From: Armatimonadota bacterium
GTDB taxonomy: Bacteria; Armatimonadota; Fimbriimonadia; Fimbriimonadales; ATM1
NCBI GenBank assembly: GCA_003695835.1
Contig: RFHN01000128.1
Span: 1 to 5,856, forward strand
Reading direction: 5' to 3'
DNA: 5,856 bases
The notes under the pieces are model-generated. The model did not search any database, had not been told where the DNA came from, and worked only from the letters and a program-made list of their open reading frames with translations. Below are positions 5,649-5,856 of this stretch, in pieces; within the stretch, counting starts at the first letter, position 1; each line of letters opens with the position of its first letter. The position numbers were made by a program, and so were the translations under genes.

Positions 5649-5707
5649 GTGGGTAGCATGGATTCATGGGCGGTTCGTTGAAGAGACGCCCCTCCGGAGC
5701 GCGCAAA

Positions 5708-5856
5708 ATGACGCGGTTCCTATTCCTGCTTCTGGTCGGCCTGTCCCTCGTGGCCGTTGGGAACAGGTCCGGTAAGAGCAGCTCCCAGGAGAAGGGAGAC
5801 CCTGTGGAGCGGCTGCTGCTCTCACTTGGGCGCCGAGGCGTCAACGTTGACGACGA
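5708..5856 (+). CDS. Unrecognised exported or membrane-anchored protein, N-terminal fragment
   Basis: An open frame runs off the window end after 49 codons. It begins MTRFLFLLLVGLSLVAVG (1-18): a single early arginine, then a hydrophobic core of about 15 residues, typical of a signal peptide or N-terminal anchor. A polar stretch (NRSGKSSSQEKGD) and an amphipathic segment (PVERLLLSLGRRGVNVDD) follow. There is no lipoprotein cysteine. The start ATG 5708 is preferred because GGAG lies 8 nt upstream. An in-frame ATG at 5666 would add 14 basic residues and has only a TAGCAT box 6 nt before it, which would imply a leaderless message. It is separated from the peptidase by 94 nt (52 nt with the earlier start), so it may be a new transcription unit. 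I do not recognise the family; efp, often found here in Bacillus, is excluded by the sequence. Confidence 0.6.
   Translation, partial: MTRFLFLLLVGLSLVAVGNRSGKSSSQEKGDPVERLLLSLGRRGVNVDD

Overview
The window (about 60% GC) reads as an ordinary chromosomal segment of a GC-rich bacterium. It holds eight genes in two groups that diverge from a short intergenic region at 2729-2786. I see no insertion sequence, CRISPR array, tRNA or rRNA, and no phage or defence gene. The host phylum cannot be fixed from the sequence. High GC, the aroQ/M24-peptidase pair and a mixture of Shine-Dalgarno-led and apparently leaderless genes would fit Armatimonadota or another deep-branching GC-rich lineage, but that is a weak inference.

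Minus strand, read right to left: a small unrecognised membrane-anchored protein (2728-2342), then a complete FtsK/SpoIIIE DNA translocase (2266-101), then the first 26 codons of queC (78-1), which is cut by the window edge and identified by its PP-loop motif. The gaps are short (75 and 22 nt). Each gap holds a possible -10 element, so ftsK and queC may be transcribed independently as well as by read-through.

Plus strand, read left to right: a GT4 family glycosyltransferase (2787-3878), a Trm112/YcaR-type zinc-ribbon protein starting at TTG (3871-4083), type II 3-dehydroquinate dehydratase aroQ (4067-4519), an M24 family Xaa-Pro aminopeptidase/dipeptidase (4531-5613), and the start of an unrecognised exported or membrane-anchored protein (5708 to the edge). 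The first four overlap or lie within 11 nt of each other, which indicates one translationally coupled operon. AroQ next to an M24 peptidase recalls the Bacillus aroQ-papA-efp order, but here the next gene is not efp.

The most interesting signal is regulatory. The divergent region contains one symmetric -10-like heptamer, TACAATA, which offers a -10 box to both strands. The same 9-mer, TACAATAGC, recurs just upstream of queC. Both genes that follow it in the TACAAT orientation (the glycosyltransferase and queC) lack a Shine-Dalgarno sequence and would have very short or no leaders, whereas the other complete genes have a recognisable ribosome site. I found no convincing evidence of a new multi-gene system; the two unrecognised proteins are the only real unknowns.
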